Assembly: GCF_009601505.1 (NCBI RefSeq)
Contig: NZ_WITC01000032.1
Coordinates: 1 to 64,000, forward strand
Direction of reading: 5' to 3'
Length of the DNA: 64,000 nt
From: Sinorhizobium terangae
GTDB lineage: Bacteria; Pseudomonadota; Alphaproteobacteria; Rhizobiales; Rhizobiaceae
Part shown: positions 37,560 through 46,471 of the stretch, piece after piece
Layout: every line of letters begins with the position of its first letter
Numbering within the stretch: the first letter of the stretch is position 1
Notes under the pieces: generated by a model
The model's database searches: none
What the model was told of the DNA's origin: nothing
Seen by the model: only the letters and a program-made list of their open reading frames with translations
Position numbers and translations under genes: made by a program

Positions 37560-38234
37560 TTGGATCAGTTGAATTCATCGCTCTTCACGAAAAGCTTTGC
37601 CGCCCTTTTATTCGATATGGATGGAACGTTGCTCAACTCGATGGCCGTCGTCGAAAGGGTCTGGGGGGCCTGGGCAGTCCGCAACGGGGTCGATCGCGAA
37701 ATTCTGATGAAGTCCGTACACGGCGTGCGCGCGGCCGATGTCATCCGCACACTGGGCCTCGCGGTCGACGCCGAACATGAAGCGCGCGACCTGGCCGCTG
37801 CGGAAATCGCGGACGTCGAGGGCATCGTCGAAATTCCGGGCGCCATCGCATTTCTGAACTCCCTGCCACCGGAGAAATGGGCGATCGTCACTTCCGCGCC
37901 GCTGGAACTCGCGGTCCGCCGCCTTGCCGCTGCAGGGATACCGACGCCGCGGCTGATGGTAACCGGTGAAGATGTATCGGCCGGAAAACCCGACCCGCAA
38001 GGCTACCTTCTTGCCGCCGGAAGGCTGGGCGTCAGCGCAGAGGACTGCCTCGTCTTCGAGGACGCGCCGGCCGGCATCCTTGCAGGAAGAGCAGCGGGGG
38101 CAGAAGTCGCGGTTATCACCGGCGCACATGTCGCGGCCGCCGACATGCCTCATATCACGCTGGCGCACTACACCGACGTCGAAGCCCGCCTCGGCGAAGA
38201 CGGGCGTCTGGCGCTGCATCGGCTTAATCGCTGA
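37560..38234 (+). CDS. HAD-family sugar-phosphate phosphatase
   Basis: 224 residues, HAD subfamily I: motif 1 FDMDGTLLNS with D19 and D21, motif 2 IVTSAP, motif 3 Lys in AGKPDPQGY and motif 4 VFEDAPAGI. The pattern resembles 2-deoxyglucose-6-phosphate or glycerol-1-phosphate phosphatases. No ATG fits; a TTG at 37560 lies seven bases after AAGGGG and gives a normal N-terminus. A GTG at 37521 is the alternative. It is followed 33 bp later by a sugar-type SDR gene. Confidence 0.82.
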   Translation: MDQLNSSLFTKSFAALLFDMDGTLLNSMAVVERVWGAWAVRNGVDREILMKSVHGVRAADVIRTLGLAVDAEHEARDLAAAEIADVEGIVEIPGAIAFLNSLPPEKWAIVTSAPLELAVRRLAAAGIPTPRLMVTGEDVSAGKPDPQGYLLAAGRLGVSAEDCLVFEDAPAGILAGRAAGAEVAVITGAHVAAADMPHITLAHYTDVEARLGEDGRLALHRLNR

Positions 38235-38267
38235 GGCGGGGGCGACATGGCGCAGGAGAACACAGCA

Positions 38268-39035
38268 ATGGCTTTTCCACTTTTTGACCTCACAGGCAGG
38301 CGTGCCCTTGTCACCGGCTCGTCGCAGGGCATCGGCTACGCGCTGGCGCGTGGTCTCGCCGAGCATGGTGCCTCGATCGTTCTCAATGGGCGGGACCGCT
38401 CGAAACTGGAAAGTGCAGCAAAATCGCTGCGGGATGCCGGACATGAGGTGTCGGTTTCCGATTTCGACGTCACCGACCACGATGCGGTCAGGCAAGGCAT
38501 CGACGCGATCGAGCGGGATATCGGGCCGATCGACATCCTGGTCAACAATGCCGGCATGCAGTTCCGCACGGCGCTCGAGGACTTTCCGGCCGAGCGCTGG
38601 GAGCAGCTGCTGAAAGCGAACATCTCCAGCGTCTTCTACGCTGGCCAGGCGGCCGCTCGTCACATGATCAAGCGCGGGCAGGGCAAGATCATCAACATCG
38701 CCTCGGTACAAAGCGAGCTCGCGCGTCCCGGGATCGCCCCCTACACCGCGACCAAGGGTGCAGTGAGAAACCTGACGCGCGGCATGTGCGCCGACTGGGC
38801 AAAGCACGGCCTGCAGGTGAACGCCATTGCACCGGGCTATTTCAAGACGCCGTTGAACCAGGCGCTTGTCGACAGCGAAGAGTTTTCTTCGTGGCTGGAA
38901 AAGCGGACACCAGCGGCGCGCTGGGGCGACGTTGATGAGCTCGTCGGCGCGGCTGTCTTTCTTGCCAGCCGTGCATCATCCTTCGTCAATGGACACACGC
39001 TTTATGTCGATGGCGGAATCACGACCTGCCTTTGA
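38268..39035 (+). CDS. SDR oxidoreductase, gluconate 5-dehydrogenase-like
   Basis: 255-residue classical short-chain dehydrogenase: cofactor loop TGSSQGIG, NNAG structural motif, catalytic Ser in IASVQSE and YTATK catalytic Tyr/Lys. It resembles IdnO/Gno enzymes that interconvert 5-ketogluconate and gluconate. The ATG at 38268 follows AGGAG; the ATG at 38247 is possible. Together with the HAD phosphatase it could form a small sugar-acid unit. The 3' end overlaps the tail of the nitronate monooxygenase pseudogene on the other strand. Confidence 0.82.
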   Translation: MAFPLFDLTGRRALVTGSSQGIGYALARGLAEHGASIVLNGRDRSKLESAAKSLRDAGHEVSVSDFDVTDHDAVRQGIDAIERDIGPIDILVNNAGMQFRTALEDFPAERWEQLLKANISSVFYAGQAAARHMIKRGQGKIINIASVQSELARPGIAPYTATKGAVRNLTRGMCADWAKHGLQVNAIAPGYFKTPLNQALVDSEEFSSWLEKRTPAARWGDVDELVGAAVFLASRASSFVNGHTLYVDGGITTCL

Positions 39036-39971
39036 CCATCGAGTTCGCCTAGCCACTGGCGCGCCTTCGTCCCGACTGTTCCTTCATTCGAGAAGAGTTG
39101 GTCGATCAGTTCGGATGCCGGGCCCTGCCATAGATCTCCTTGTCCTGCGCCGGCCCATAACGACTGGAAATCCGCCGAACCGCCGGCCGCCGATGCGCTC
39201 CTGATATCGCGCGTGAACTTGTTCTGCGCGGGAAAGGGCATGATTGCCTCGGCCTTCATTTCGTCCATGAAGCGGTTCTCAATCCCGCGTGCCAGGCGAC
39301 CCAAAAGACCCGTGTCGTCCGTGTCTTTCGTGTGGGTTCCAGAAGCTTCGACCAATAGGGCGCCGCTTCGGCGCTGGCCAGGAACGCCGTGCCCATCGGC
39401 ACCGCCAGTGCCGCGGTGACCGCCGGCCTCGAAGCCCTGAAGTGTGATCGCGTCGACGCCACTTTCTTCAAGGAGCTGCGCTTCCTCCGGCGCTGTGGCA
39501 GTGCCGATGAGGAGCATGCCAGCCCGTCGTGCGGCGCGCATATGCTGGGCCGACGGCAGTCCGAAGACGCAGTTGAAGACAGCCGGTCGGACCCGGAGGA
39601 CCGCCTCGAACTGTGCATCGAAGTCTTCCGCATACGGTCCCGAGAAGGCCGCGGGCGCCGGATCGACTTCGGCGCGGTACTTGGCAGTGGCTGCGAATGC
39701 TCGCTCGACCGTGCCGGGATCAATCTGGGGGATCGGGGGGGAATGAAGAGGTTGAGCGCGAAGGGCCGATCGGTACGCCGACGAACTTGAGCGGCGAATT
39801 TTTCGATCTCCTCCGGACTTGAACAAGCCGCACCGGCTGACCCAGTGCGCCTACGGCTGACGCTGCTGCCACAAGCTCAGGCGATGAAGGACCGCCCGCC
39901 ATCGGTGCGACAATGAGGGGATGCTTCAGCCCCAGTTTTCGAAAAGCATTGTTGTGCATGATCGTTGCCAT
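39002..39971 (-). pseudogene. Broken nitronate monooxygenase gene
   Basis: Similarity to FMN-dependent nitronate monooxygenases (2-nitropropane dioxygenase) is spread over all three minus-strand frames. From the ATG at 39971 (GGAG before it) frame 1 reads KHPLIVAPMAGGPSSPELVA; another frame then gives SSPEEIEKFAAQVRRR; the frame of 39002-39826 gives GLPSAQHMRAARRAGMLL and later RGIENRFMDEM. After GFEAGGHRGT about 50 expected residues are missing, and VPMGTAFLASAEAAPYW appears in yet another frame. One shift lies at or near an eight-G run near 39730-39745. At least three frame changes plus a deletion make it non-functional. Confidence 0.85.
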
Positions 39972-40069
39972 GTTCGATCTCCGCAAGTTCCAGTCGCTTT
40001 CTCGCGTGTGTGGGATCGCTTGCCGCCTGCGGGGCGCACCGACAGACGGCAAACGCCTAGGTTGGGACG

Positions 40070-40309
40070 TCAGGACTTTGCCTCTGCGGCCCGTCTTTGG
40101 CGGTATTGAACGGTGGGAAGGCCGCCCCAGCCCCAATTGTCGAGGTCGACCTCCTCGATCACGACATAGGTTGATTCAAGCGGCTTGTTCAGGACGTTGA
40201 AGAGCACCTCGCTGACGCCCTTTATGATGGCGGCCTTCTCCTCGGCGGTAACCGAATTGCGGCCCGGTACGCTTCCCTCACGGGTAACCTGTACGGTGAC
40301 GATAGGCAT
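40070..40309 (-). CDS. 4-oxalocrotonate tautomerase family protein
   Basis: 79 residues starting MPIVTVQVTREG, so Pro1 after Met removal is the catalytic base. The family isomerises enol/keto intermediates in aromatic degradation or acts on halogenated compounds. AAGGAG lies upstream of the ATG at 40309. It is 79 bp downstream of an SDR gene on the same strand and upstream of the broken nitronate monooxygenase, likely one transcript. Confidence 0.85.
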   Translation of the reverse strand: MPIVTVQVTREGSVPGRNSVTAEEKAAIIKGVSEVLFNVLNKPLESTYVVIEEVDLDNWGWGGLPTVQYRQRRAAEAKS

Positions 40310-40388
40310 TGCAGTCTCCTTTGTGTAAATTTTTTCGTCGTTGACCGCGGCCGCGCCGCTACAGCGCGGCCGCTCTCCATTGTGCGGG

Positions 40389-41102
40389 TTACCAGCGTCC
40401 GGCACTCTGGCCGCCATCGACGTGGAGGATCTCGCCGGTGACGAAACCGGCGGACTCGAGGTAAAGAACGGCGTCGACGATGTCGCGGATATCGCCCATG
40501 CGGCCGACCGGGTGCAGTCCGGCCAGCGCCGAGTGCGTCTCGGGCGCATGCATGGGCGTCTTGATGATCCCCGGGGAGACCGCGTTGACGCGAACGCCGC
40601 TCTTCGAGAACTCCATCGCCAGCGACCGAGTCACCGCGTTCAGGCCACCCTTGGTCAGGGAGGCAAGGGCGGACGGTATGCCGACCATCGGCTGGTCGAC
40701 CAGGCTGGTGGTGATGCTGACGATGTGGCCCGAGCCCTGCTTCAGCATCTCGGCCGCAGCGCGTCGGGTGATGTGGAAGAAGCCGCCCACGTTCACGCCG
40801 AGGTTATGCTCGTAGTCCTCCTCGGACATTTCGACGAACGGCTTTGCGAGGAAGACGCCTGCATTGTTAACCAGCGTGTCAATGCGGCCGTAGCGTTCGA
40901 GCGCTTCTCGGACGATCCGTTCCGCGGTCTCCGGCTGGCTGATATCGCCGGCGACCGTGTGAATATCCGGGTCAGCGCTCGGCCTTATGGACCGGGAGGT
41001 GGCGACGACGCGGTAGTTTCGGTCGCGGTAGGCGCGAACCAACCCCGCGCCGATGCCCTGTGATGCGCCGGTGATGATGACGACTTTCTGTTCGGTAGCC
41101 AT
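40389..41102 (-). CDS. Atypical SDR oxidoreductase lacking the catalytic tyrosine
   Basis: 237 residues with normal SDR framework: TGASQGIG cofactor loop, NNAG motif, SPGIIKTPMH. At the YxxxK position the sequence is PSALASLTKGG, which puts Ala where Tyr is required while keeping Lys. The cofactor site is therefore intact but the standard proton donor is absent, so it may use another residue, be a binding protein or act on unusual substrates. AAGGAT precedes the ATG at 41102. It is downstream of the LysR gene on the same strand. Confidence 0.83.
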   Translation of the reverse strand: MATEQKVVIITGASQGIGAGLVRAYRDRNYRVVATSRSIRPSADPDIHTVAGDISQPETAERIVREALERYGRIDTLVNNAGVFLAKPFVEMSEEDYEHNLGVNVGGFFHITRRAAAEMLKQGSGHIVSITTSLVDQPMVGIPSALASLTKGGLNAVTRSLAMEFSKSGVRVNAVSPGIIKTPMHAPETHSALAGLHPVGRMGDIRDIVDAVLYLESAGFVTGEILHVDGGQSAGRW

Positions 41103-41246
41103 GATCGTGATCCTTTTTTCGATTGCAGCGGCCGCTTCCCTGCGTCCGCCCTCCGCCCTCGGCGTTGGTGCAATCGAAGTTAGATCCGTCCGATCTTTGG
41201 GAGAATTGCCAGCGGTTGGCGGACACTCATTCGCGAATCGGCATAA

Positions 41247-42179
41247 TCAGCCGAGCGTACCCGATCCTGCCGCCAAGCGAGCAAATTCGGAGCGCAGACG
41301 CGGCGCGGCGAAGTCGACAAAGGCACGGACCTTCGGCACCGACATGCGACCTTGGGGTGCGAGCATATGTGCCGGCAGGGGCGGATGCTCGGCGTCGGCG
41401 AGCACGATCTTGAGGCGCCCGTCTCTCACATACTCCGCGACATGGTAGGAATAGAGCCGGGTGACGCCGTGGCCCGCGGCCGCTGAGGCGGCTGCAGCCC
41501 GCACGCTGTTGACGATGCTTCTCGGCGTGAACTGGACCGTTCTGGGGATGGACGAGCCCTCCGCGGGCGTAAAGCTCCAGGACTCAAGACCGAAATTGGT
41601 GAAGGCCACGATCTGATGCTTGGCGAGGTCCGCAGGTTCATCGATACGAGGATGATTGGCGAGGTATCGAGGCGAGGCGACCACGACCCGCCGCACGTCG
41701 CCGCCGATCCGCGTGGAGATGAGCGACGAATCCGCCAGATGGCCGATGCGCAAGGCGATGTCGATTCCTTCATCCACCAGGTTGACGAACCGATCGAGAA
41801 GAAGAAGCTGGGCCGACACGGCGGGGTAGAGGTCGAGGAAGTCATCGACAATGGGGCGAAGCACCTCTTCGCCGAGGATTGGTGGCGCCGAAATCGTCAA
41901 CATCCCACGGGGCGCGGAACGCTCTCCTCCTGCGAGCATGTCGGCTTCCTCGAGGTCGGTGAGCACCCGCCGACAGGCGGCCGCATAGCGTTGCCCGGCC
42001 TCGCTCAGCTTGAGCGTGCGGGTCGTGCGATGCAAGAGCTCGACACCGACATGGGCCTCCAGGAAGCTCAGCGCCCGGCTGACCGCCGTCGGTGATCGCT
42101 TCAACCGGCGAGCGGCGCCGGCGAGGCTGCCCTCGTCGATCGCAGTAACGAACACTTTCATTGCATCGATGCGATCCAT
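41247..42179 (-). CDS. LysR-family transcriptional regulator
   Basis: 310 residues, beginning MDRIDAMKVFVTAIDEGSLA and containing the LysR helix-turn-helix AARRLKRSPTAVSRALSFLE, followed by the two-lobed effector-binding domain. The ATG at 42179 fits the family N-terminus; the longer frame to 42275 does not. It is divergent from the DJ-1 gene at 42434 and precedes SDR, tautomerase and nitronate monooxygenase genes on its own strand; either could be its target. Confidence 0.88.
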   Translation of the reverse strand: MDRIDAMKVFVTAIDEGSLAGAARRLKRSPTAVSRALSFLEAHVGVELLHRTTRTLKLSEAGQRYAAACRRVLTDLEEADMLAGGERSAPRGMLTISAPPILGEEVLRPIVDDFLDLYPAVSAQLLLLDRFVNLVDEGIDIALRIGHLADSSLISTRIGGDVRRVVVASPRYLANHPRIDEPADLAKHQIVAFTNFGLESWSFTPAEGSSIPRTVQFTPRSIVNSVRAAAASAAAGHGVTRLYSYHVAEYVRDGRLKIVLADAEHPPLPAHMLAPQGRMSVPKVRAFVDFAAPRLRSEFARLAAGSGTLG

Positions 42180-42433
42180 CTTATTCTGCCGTTTTGCGGG
42201 AGAGTGACTGTCGTGCACCAAGTATTCCCGCGAAGGCGGCAAGAAGTAAATATGGTGCAGAAGAAGCCGCTGCAATCGGCCAATATCCGGCCAAGTACCA
42301 GGAATAGGCTGAGAAGCTGGAACATCTGTGCCCGTGTGGTCATGGACGAGCTATCCTCATGGTACGAAGCCCCGTGGTCGAGAATTATCCCGGCGATCCC
42401 AAGTTTGGGCGCCTCAAAAGAGGGAGAATGACG

Positions 42434-43108
42434 ATGAAAATCTTGATGGTTTTGACTTCGCATGACCAACTCGGGAACACCGGCAAACCGACCGGTTTCT
42501 GGCTCGAGGAGTTCGCTGCACCCTATTATGTTTTCAAGGACGCCGGTGCGGAGATCACGCTCGCCTCGCCGAAGGGCGGCCAGCCGCCGATCGATCCCAA
42601 GAGCGACGAGCCGGGCAACCAGACCGAGGCGATGGAGCGCTTCAAGAAAGATCCGGCGGCCCAGAAGGCACTGGCAACTACAATAAAGCTCGGCGACGTC
42701 AAAGCCGACGGCTTCGACGCAATCTTCTATCCGGGTGGACATGGCCCCCTGTGGGATCTCGCCGACGACAAGAACTCGATCGCCCTGATCGAGAATTTCT
42801 ACAACACCGGCAAGCCGGTCGCGGCCGTCTGCCATGGCCCGGCTGTTCTCAAAGCGGTCACTCACCAGGGGCAGCCCATCGTCAGAGGAAAGCGCGTTAC
42901 CGGCTTCACCAATTCCGAGGAGGAGGCGGTGCAACTGACCGACGTCGTGCCGTTCCTTGTCGAAGACGTATTGAAACGTCTGGGCGGGCGCTTTGAAAAA
43001 GCCGCCGACTGGGCTGATTTCACGGTCGTGGATGGGCGGCTAATTACTGGACAGAACCCTTCTTCCTCGACCTCGGCTGCCAAGGAACTGCTCAAGCTTC
43101 TGCAGTAG
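42434..43108 (+). CDS. DJ-1/PfpI-family protein (type 1 glutamine amidotransferase-like)
   Basis: 224 residues. The nucleophile elbow AVCHGPA supplies the reactive Cys, with the upstream acidic YPGGHGPLWD motif typical of Hsp31/YajL-type glyoxalases or chaperones. It may detoxify methylglyoxal or repair glycated proteins. AGAGGGAGA sits just before two ATGs; the second (42434) has proper spacing, the first (42428) is too close. Divergent from LysR; a hairpin at 43152-43174 ends the transcript. Confidence 0.84.
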   Translation: MKILMVLTSHDQLGNTGKPTGFWLEEFAAPYYVFKDAGAEITLASPKGGQPPIDPKSDEPGNQTEAMERFKKDPAAQKALATTIKLGDVKADGFDAIFYPGGHGPLWDLADDKNSIALIENFYNTGKPVAAVCHGPAVLKAVTHQGQPIVRGKRVTGFTNSEEEAVQLTDVVPFLVEDVLKRLGGRFEKAADWADFTVVDGRLITGQNPSSSTSAAKELLKLLQ

Positions 43109-43151
43109 CCGTCTCTAGCACGGGCTGGTTCGCCGGCGGCATTTGCGGGTA

Positions 43152-43184
43152 CAGGAGGTTCCCGGGACCTCCTGCAGCATTTTG
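43152..43184 (+). terminator. Rho-independent-like terminator after the DJ-1 gene
   Basis: CAGGAGGT (43152-43159) pairs with ACCTCCTG (43167-43174) across a TCCCGGG loop, followed within 8 bases by TTTT. It separates the DJ-1 gene from the DipZ gene. Confidence 0.6.
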
Positions 43185-43299
43185 ATACACATCCCCTTGG
43201 AGGAGGACACAAACCGGATACTTCGCTCTGGTCTCTTGCTGCGCGTGTCAAGCGCGACCGACGCTGAATAAGGCGTTGGTTCATTGCAGAGGGACGACG

Positions 43300-45060
43300 A
43301 TGATCCTTTTCACGATAGCCTATCTCGCAGGCGTGCTGACCATTGTCAGCCCCTGCATCCTTCCTGTCTTGCCCTTCGTGTTTTCCCGAGCCGGTCAACC
43401 ATTCACGAGGAGCATTCTTCCGATGCTTCTCGGAAAGGTCGTGACATTCGCGGGCGTGGCGACGCTTGCTGCGATCGGCGGGGACTGGGCCGTCCAGGCG
43501 AATGAGGCCGGCCGATATGCGGCGATAGTGGTGCTCGCGGTCTTCGGCGTGATGTTGCTTTCGCCGCAGGTTGCAGCGATCGTCACCCGGCCGGCAGTCG
43601 CCCTCGGCAACCGGCTCGCACGACAAACGGCCGGGCAGAAGGCGAGCGTTGGAGCATCTCTGCTCCTTGGCGTAGCAACCGGGCTTCTATGGGCGCCCTG
43701 CGCCGGGCCGATTCTTGGGCTGGTCCTGACCGGTGCCGCACTCCACGGCGCCAACGTCGAGACGACTCTTCTGCTCACCGCCTACGCGGCGGGCGCGGCC
43801 ACCTCGCTCGCCCTCGCTGTATTCGCCGGCGGAAAGGTATTCGCGGCGATGAAGCGGTCGCTCGGTCTTGGCGAGCGTCTGCGGCAGGTGCTTGGCATCG
43901 CCGTGCTCGCCGGCGTCGCGGCAATTGCGCTCGGCCTCGATACGGGGATGCTGGCACGACTGTCTTATGCGGGCACGGCGAATCTTGAGCAGTCGCTCCT
44001 GAACCGTCTGGGGGCTGACACCTCCGGAGCGGCAACTGTAAATCGTGCCGCATCGGCCGCGAACGGTCAGCGGCAGACGTATCGAAGCAGCTTGCCGGTG
44101 GAAGGCATTCTCCCACCGCTCGACGGTGCCGTAGAGTGGCTGAATTCCAAGCCGCTGACCGCGGAAGAACTGCGCGGCAAGGTCGTGCTCGTCGATTTCT
44201 GGACCTACTCCTGCATCAATTGCATTCGCACGATCCCCTATGTTCGCGCCTGGGCTGAAAAATACCGGGACCAGGGGCTAGTGGTCATCGGCGTGCATGC
44301 ACCTGAATTCGCCTTCGAGAAGAGTATCGACAACGTCAGGCGGGCAGTACAGGATTTCAAGATCGGCTATCCCGTTGCGATCGACAACGACTTCGCCATC
44401 TGGCGCGCCTTCGGGAACAGCTACTGGCCGGCGCACTATTTCATCGATGCGGAGGGGCGGATCAGATATCACCACTTCGGAGAGGGCGAATACGAGCAGT
44501 CCGAGCGCGTCATACAGGAACTGCTGGCGGAAGCGGCGGGCAGCCACCGGAACGGCAGCGATCTCGTGAGGCCGGAGGCAAAGGGCGCCGAGGCCGCGCC
44601 CGACTTCGCCAATCTGCAGTCGGGTGAGGACTATGTCGGCTACATGCGTGCCGCGAACTTCGTATCGCCCGAAGGTGTCGCGGCCGACGAGCCACGCGAC
44701 TATACGACCGGAAAGCCTCGCCTCAACCAGTGGGGCCTCGCCGGCAACTGGACCGTCGGGCCTGAGCAGGCGACACTCAATCGCGCCGGCGGAGGCATCA
44801 CCTACAAGTTCAGCGCCCGCGACCTGCACCTCGTCCTCGGACCAGGGGCCGGCGACAGGGAAGTGCGCTTTCAGGTGAAGGTCGACGGCGTTTCACCGGG
44901 TCCGGATCACGGTTCGGACGTCGACCGCGATGGCAACGGTACGGTTTCGGAAACGCGGCTCTATCAACTCGTACGCCAATCGGGAGAGGTGCGGGAGCGG
45001 ACGTTCGAGATCCGCTTCCTTGATCCAGGTGTTGAAGCATTCGTATTCACGTTTGGATAG
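43300..45060 (+). CDS. DipZ-type thiol redox protein (CcdA + thioredoxin-like fusion)
   Basis: 586 residues. The N-terminal part (about 1-220) is a CcdA/DsbD-like electron-carrying membrane domain with cysteines in VSPCILPVLP (C19) and WAPCAGPIL. A periplasmic thioredoxin-like domain follows with SCINC, a C-x-x-C pair near 305-308. The C-terminal 150 residues are the beta-rich extra domain of mycobacterial DipZ. It would move reducing equivalents from cytoplasmic thioredoxin to periplasmic targets. AGAGGG precedes the ATG at 43300. Its place at the head of the plus-strand detoxification genes suggests periplasmic redox repair. Confidence 0.86.
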   Translation: MILFTIAYLAGVLTIVSPCILPVLPFVFSRAGQPFTRSILPMLLGKVVTFAGVATLAAIGGDWAVQANEAGRYAAIVVLAVFGVMLLSPQVAAIVTRPAVALGNRLARQTAGQKASVGASLLLGVATGLLWAPCAGPILGLVLTGAALHGANVETTLLLTAYAAGAATSLALAVFAGGKVFAAMKRSLGLGERLRQVLGIAVLAGVAAIALGLDTGMLARLSYAGTANLEQSLLNRLGADTSGAATVNRAASAANGQRQTYRSSLPVEGILPPLDGAVEWLNSKPLTAEELRGKVVLVDFWTYSCINCIRTIPYVRAWAEKYRDQGLVVIGVHAPEFAFEKSIDNVRRAVQDFKIGYPVAIDNDFAIWRAFGNSYWPAHYFIDAEGRIRYHHFGEGEYEQSERVIQELLAEAAGSHRNGSDLVRPEAKGAEAAPDFANLQSGEDYVGYMRAANFVSPEGVAADEPRDYTTGKPRLNQWGLAGNWTVGPEQATLNRAGGGITYKFSARDLHLVLGPGAGDREVRFQVKVDGVSPGPDHGSDVDRDGNGTVSETRLYQLVRQSGEVRERTFEIRFLDPGVEAFVFTFG

Positions 45061-45202
45061 CGGAAGCAAGCCTCGGGCAGCGAGGGATGCTGCCCGGTCG
45101 AGCGGCGAAGGGGTTCCGTCTCTCGACCGCCTCCACCGGGCTGCCGCGGTACCCCGCCAGCGTCACAATCACCATGGTCAGACGCAATAGAGGAGAGTTC
45201 AC

Positions 45203-45340
45203 ATGCGCATTCTTGTGATGGGCATTGCCATCGTCGCGCTCGCCGCCGCGCCCTGTGCCTGGGATTCCGATCCGCGGGAGCCGTCGGCGATCGTCGCGCT
45301 CTTCGGCGGGGCGATAGTTCCGGCCGACGCCCGACGGTGA
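45203..45340 (+). CDS. Small secreted peptide, 45 residues
   Basis: A short frame with a strong ribosome site (AGGAGAG, 5 bases before ATG at 45203). It encodes a start MRILVMGIAIVALAAAPCAW, which is a convincing signal peptide or lipoprotein-like leader with a Cys, followed by about 25 small and acidic residues. No family recognised. It may be a real small exported protein or the broken front of a longer exported protein. Confidence 0.5.
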   Translation: MRILVMGIAIVALAAAPCAWDSDPREPSAIVALFGGAIVPADARR

Positions 45341-45396
45341 TGTCCCGACGGCGTTGCCCCCCGGACAGAAACAGCCGACGCGCTATGTCCTAAAAT

Positions 45397-45420
45397 GCCG
45401 GATATATGACATTTGAGACA
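45397..45420 (+). promoter_or_regulatory. Copy A of a shared 24-bp regulatory box
   Basis: Begins GCCGGATATATG and continues ACATTTGAGACA, 53 bp before the SDR start codon. It agrees with copy B (48974-48997) at 21 of 24 positions and with the reverse of copy C (46425-46448) at 19 of 24. Likely the site of the AraC-type regulator encoded at 46472. Confidence 0.7.
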
Positions 45421-45473
45421 TTGTCTTTTCGGACTAGTATCAGGGCTCCAAATCCAACGGAACGGAGTCCCTC

Positions 45474-46277
45474 ATGACCCAGCATTCGAAAGGTACCGCG
45501 CTTATCACCGGCGCATCCTCGGGCATCGGTGCGATCTACGCCGATCGCCTGGCGCGCAGGGGATATGATCTGATCCTGGTCGCTCGCAACCGGGCCCGCC
45601 TAAGTGAACTGGCCAGGCGCCTTGCCGACGACACCGGCCGCAGCGTCGAGGTGGTCACCGCGGATCTCGGTAATAAGGCCGATGTCCATCGCGTCGAGAA
45701 GATCCTTCAGACCGACGCCAGCATCACCATGTTGGTCAACAACGCCGGCGTTGGCGCGACCGCCCCGCTGCTCAACTCCGATATCGAGAAGATGGAAGAG
45801 ATGATTACGCTGAATGTCAGCGCGCTGACGCGGCTGACCTATGCTGCGGTGCCCAGCTTTGCGGCACGCGGGACCGGTGCGATCATCAACATCGCTTCGA
45901 TCGTCGGCATCGCACCGGAAGTGCTGAACGGCGTCTACGGCGGCAGCAAGGCCTTCGTCCTCGCTTTCACCTTGTCGCTTCAGAAGGAGCTTGCCGAGAA
46001 GAATATCCGCATCCAGGCCGTACTCCCCGGCGCGACGGCGACCGATTTCTGGGGCATTGCCGGAACGCCGCTGGAACATGTGCCGAGTGAGATCGTGATG
46101 CCTGCCGAGGACATGGTGGACGCGGCGCTCGCGGGCTTCGATATGGGTGAACGGATCACGATACCGGCACTGCCGGACGCCGCTGATTGGGATGCCTACG
46201 AGGCAGCCCGCCAGAAGCTGATGCCGAACCTTTCCCGCAGTGTCCCCGCCGCCCGATATCGAGCAGCGGCCGGCTAA
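45474..46277 (+). CDS. SDR oxidoreductase (NAD(P)-dependent)
   Basis: 267-residue classical SDR with TGASSGIG, NNAG, IASIVG and YGGSK (catalytic Tyr and Lys present). It resembles short-chain ketoacyl or carbonyl reductases (DltE/YqjQ style); substrate unknown. GGAG lies before the ATG at 45474. Regulatory box copy A is 53 bp upstream, linking it with the epoxide hydrolase at 49144 and the AraC gene next to it. Confidence 0.85.
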   Translation: MTQHSKGTALITGASSGIGAIYADRLARRGYDLILVARNRARLSELARRLADDTGRSVEVVTADLGNKADVHRVEKILQTDASITMLVNNAGVGATAPLLNSDIEKMEEMITLNVSALTRLTYAAVPSFAARGTGAIINIASIVGIAPEVLNGVYGGSKAFVLAFTLSLQKELAEKNIRIQAVLPGATATDFWGIAGTPLEHVPSEIVMPAEDMVDAALAGFDMGERITIPALPDAADWDAYEAARQKLMPNLSRSVPAARYRAAAG

Positions 46278-46424
46278 CGCGTTCTCTTGGAGCGATACGG
46301 TATGCGCTCCGGAGCGCGTACCGCCTCAAATGATGAATGCACGACCAGTCGTCGAAAGCGCGACAGCGACGGCGGCCATTCGAAAGGCCGAAAAGATGAG
46401 CGAGACACCACAGGGTTTATGTCA

Positions 46425-46448
46425 TGTCGCAGATGCCATATATACAGC
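46425..46448 (-). promoter_or_regulatory. Copy C of the 24-bp regulatory box, inverted
   Basis: Read on the minus strand it begins GCTGTATATATG and continues GCATCTGCGACA, matching copy A at 19 of 24 positions. It lies 24 bp before the preferred start (46472) of the AraC-type regulator, consistent with autoregulation. Confidence 0.65.
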
Positions 46449-46471
46449 AATTCCAGCCAGGGAATTGCGTC

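Noticed and set aside
43135-43160. Fourth copy of the 24-bp box before the DipZ gene (GGCATTTGCGGG)
   Set aside because: Only a half of about 8 bases agrees and the A/T core is missing.
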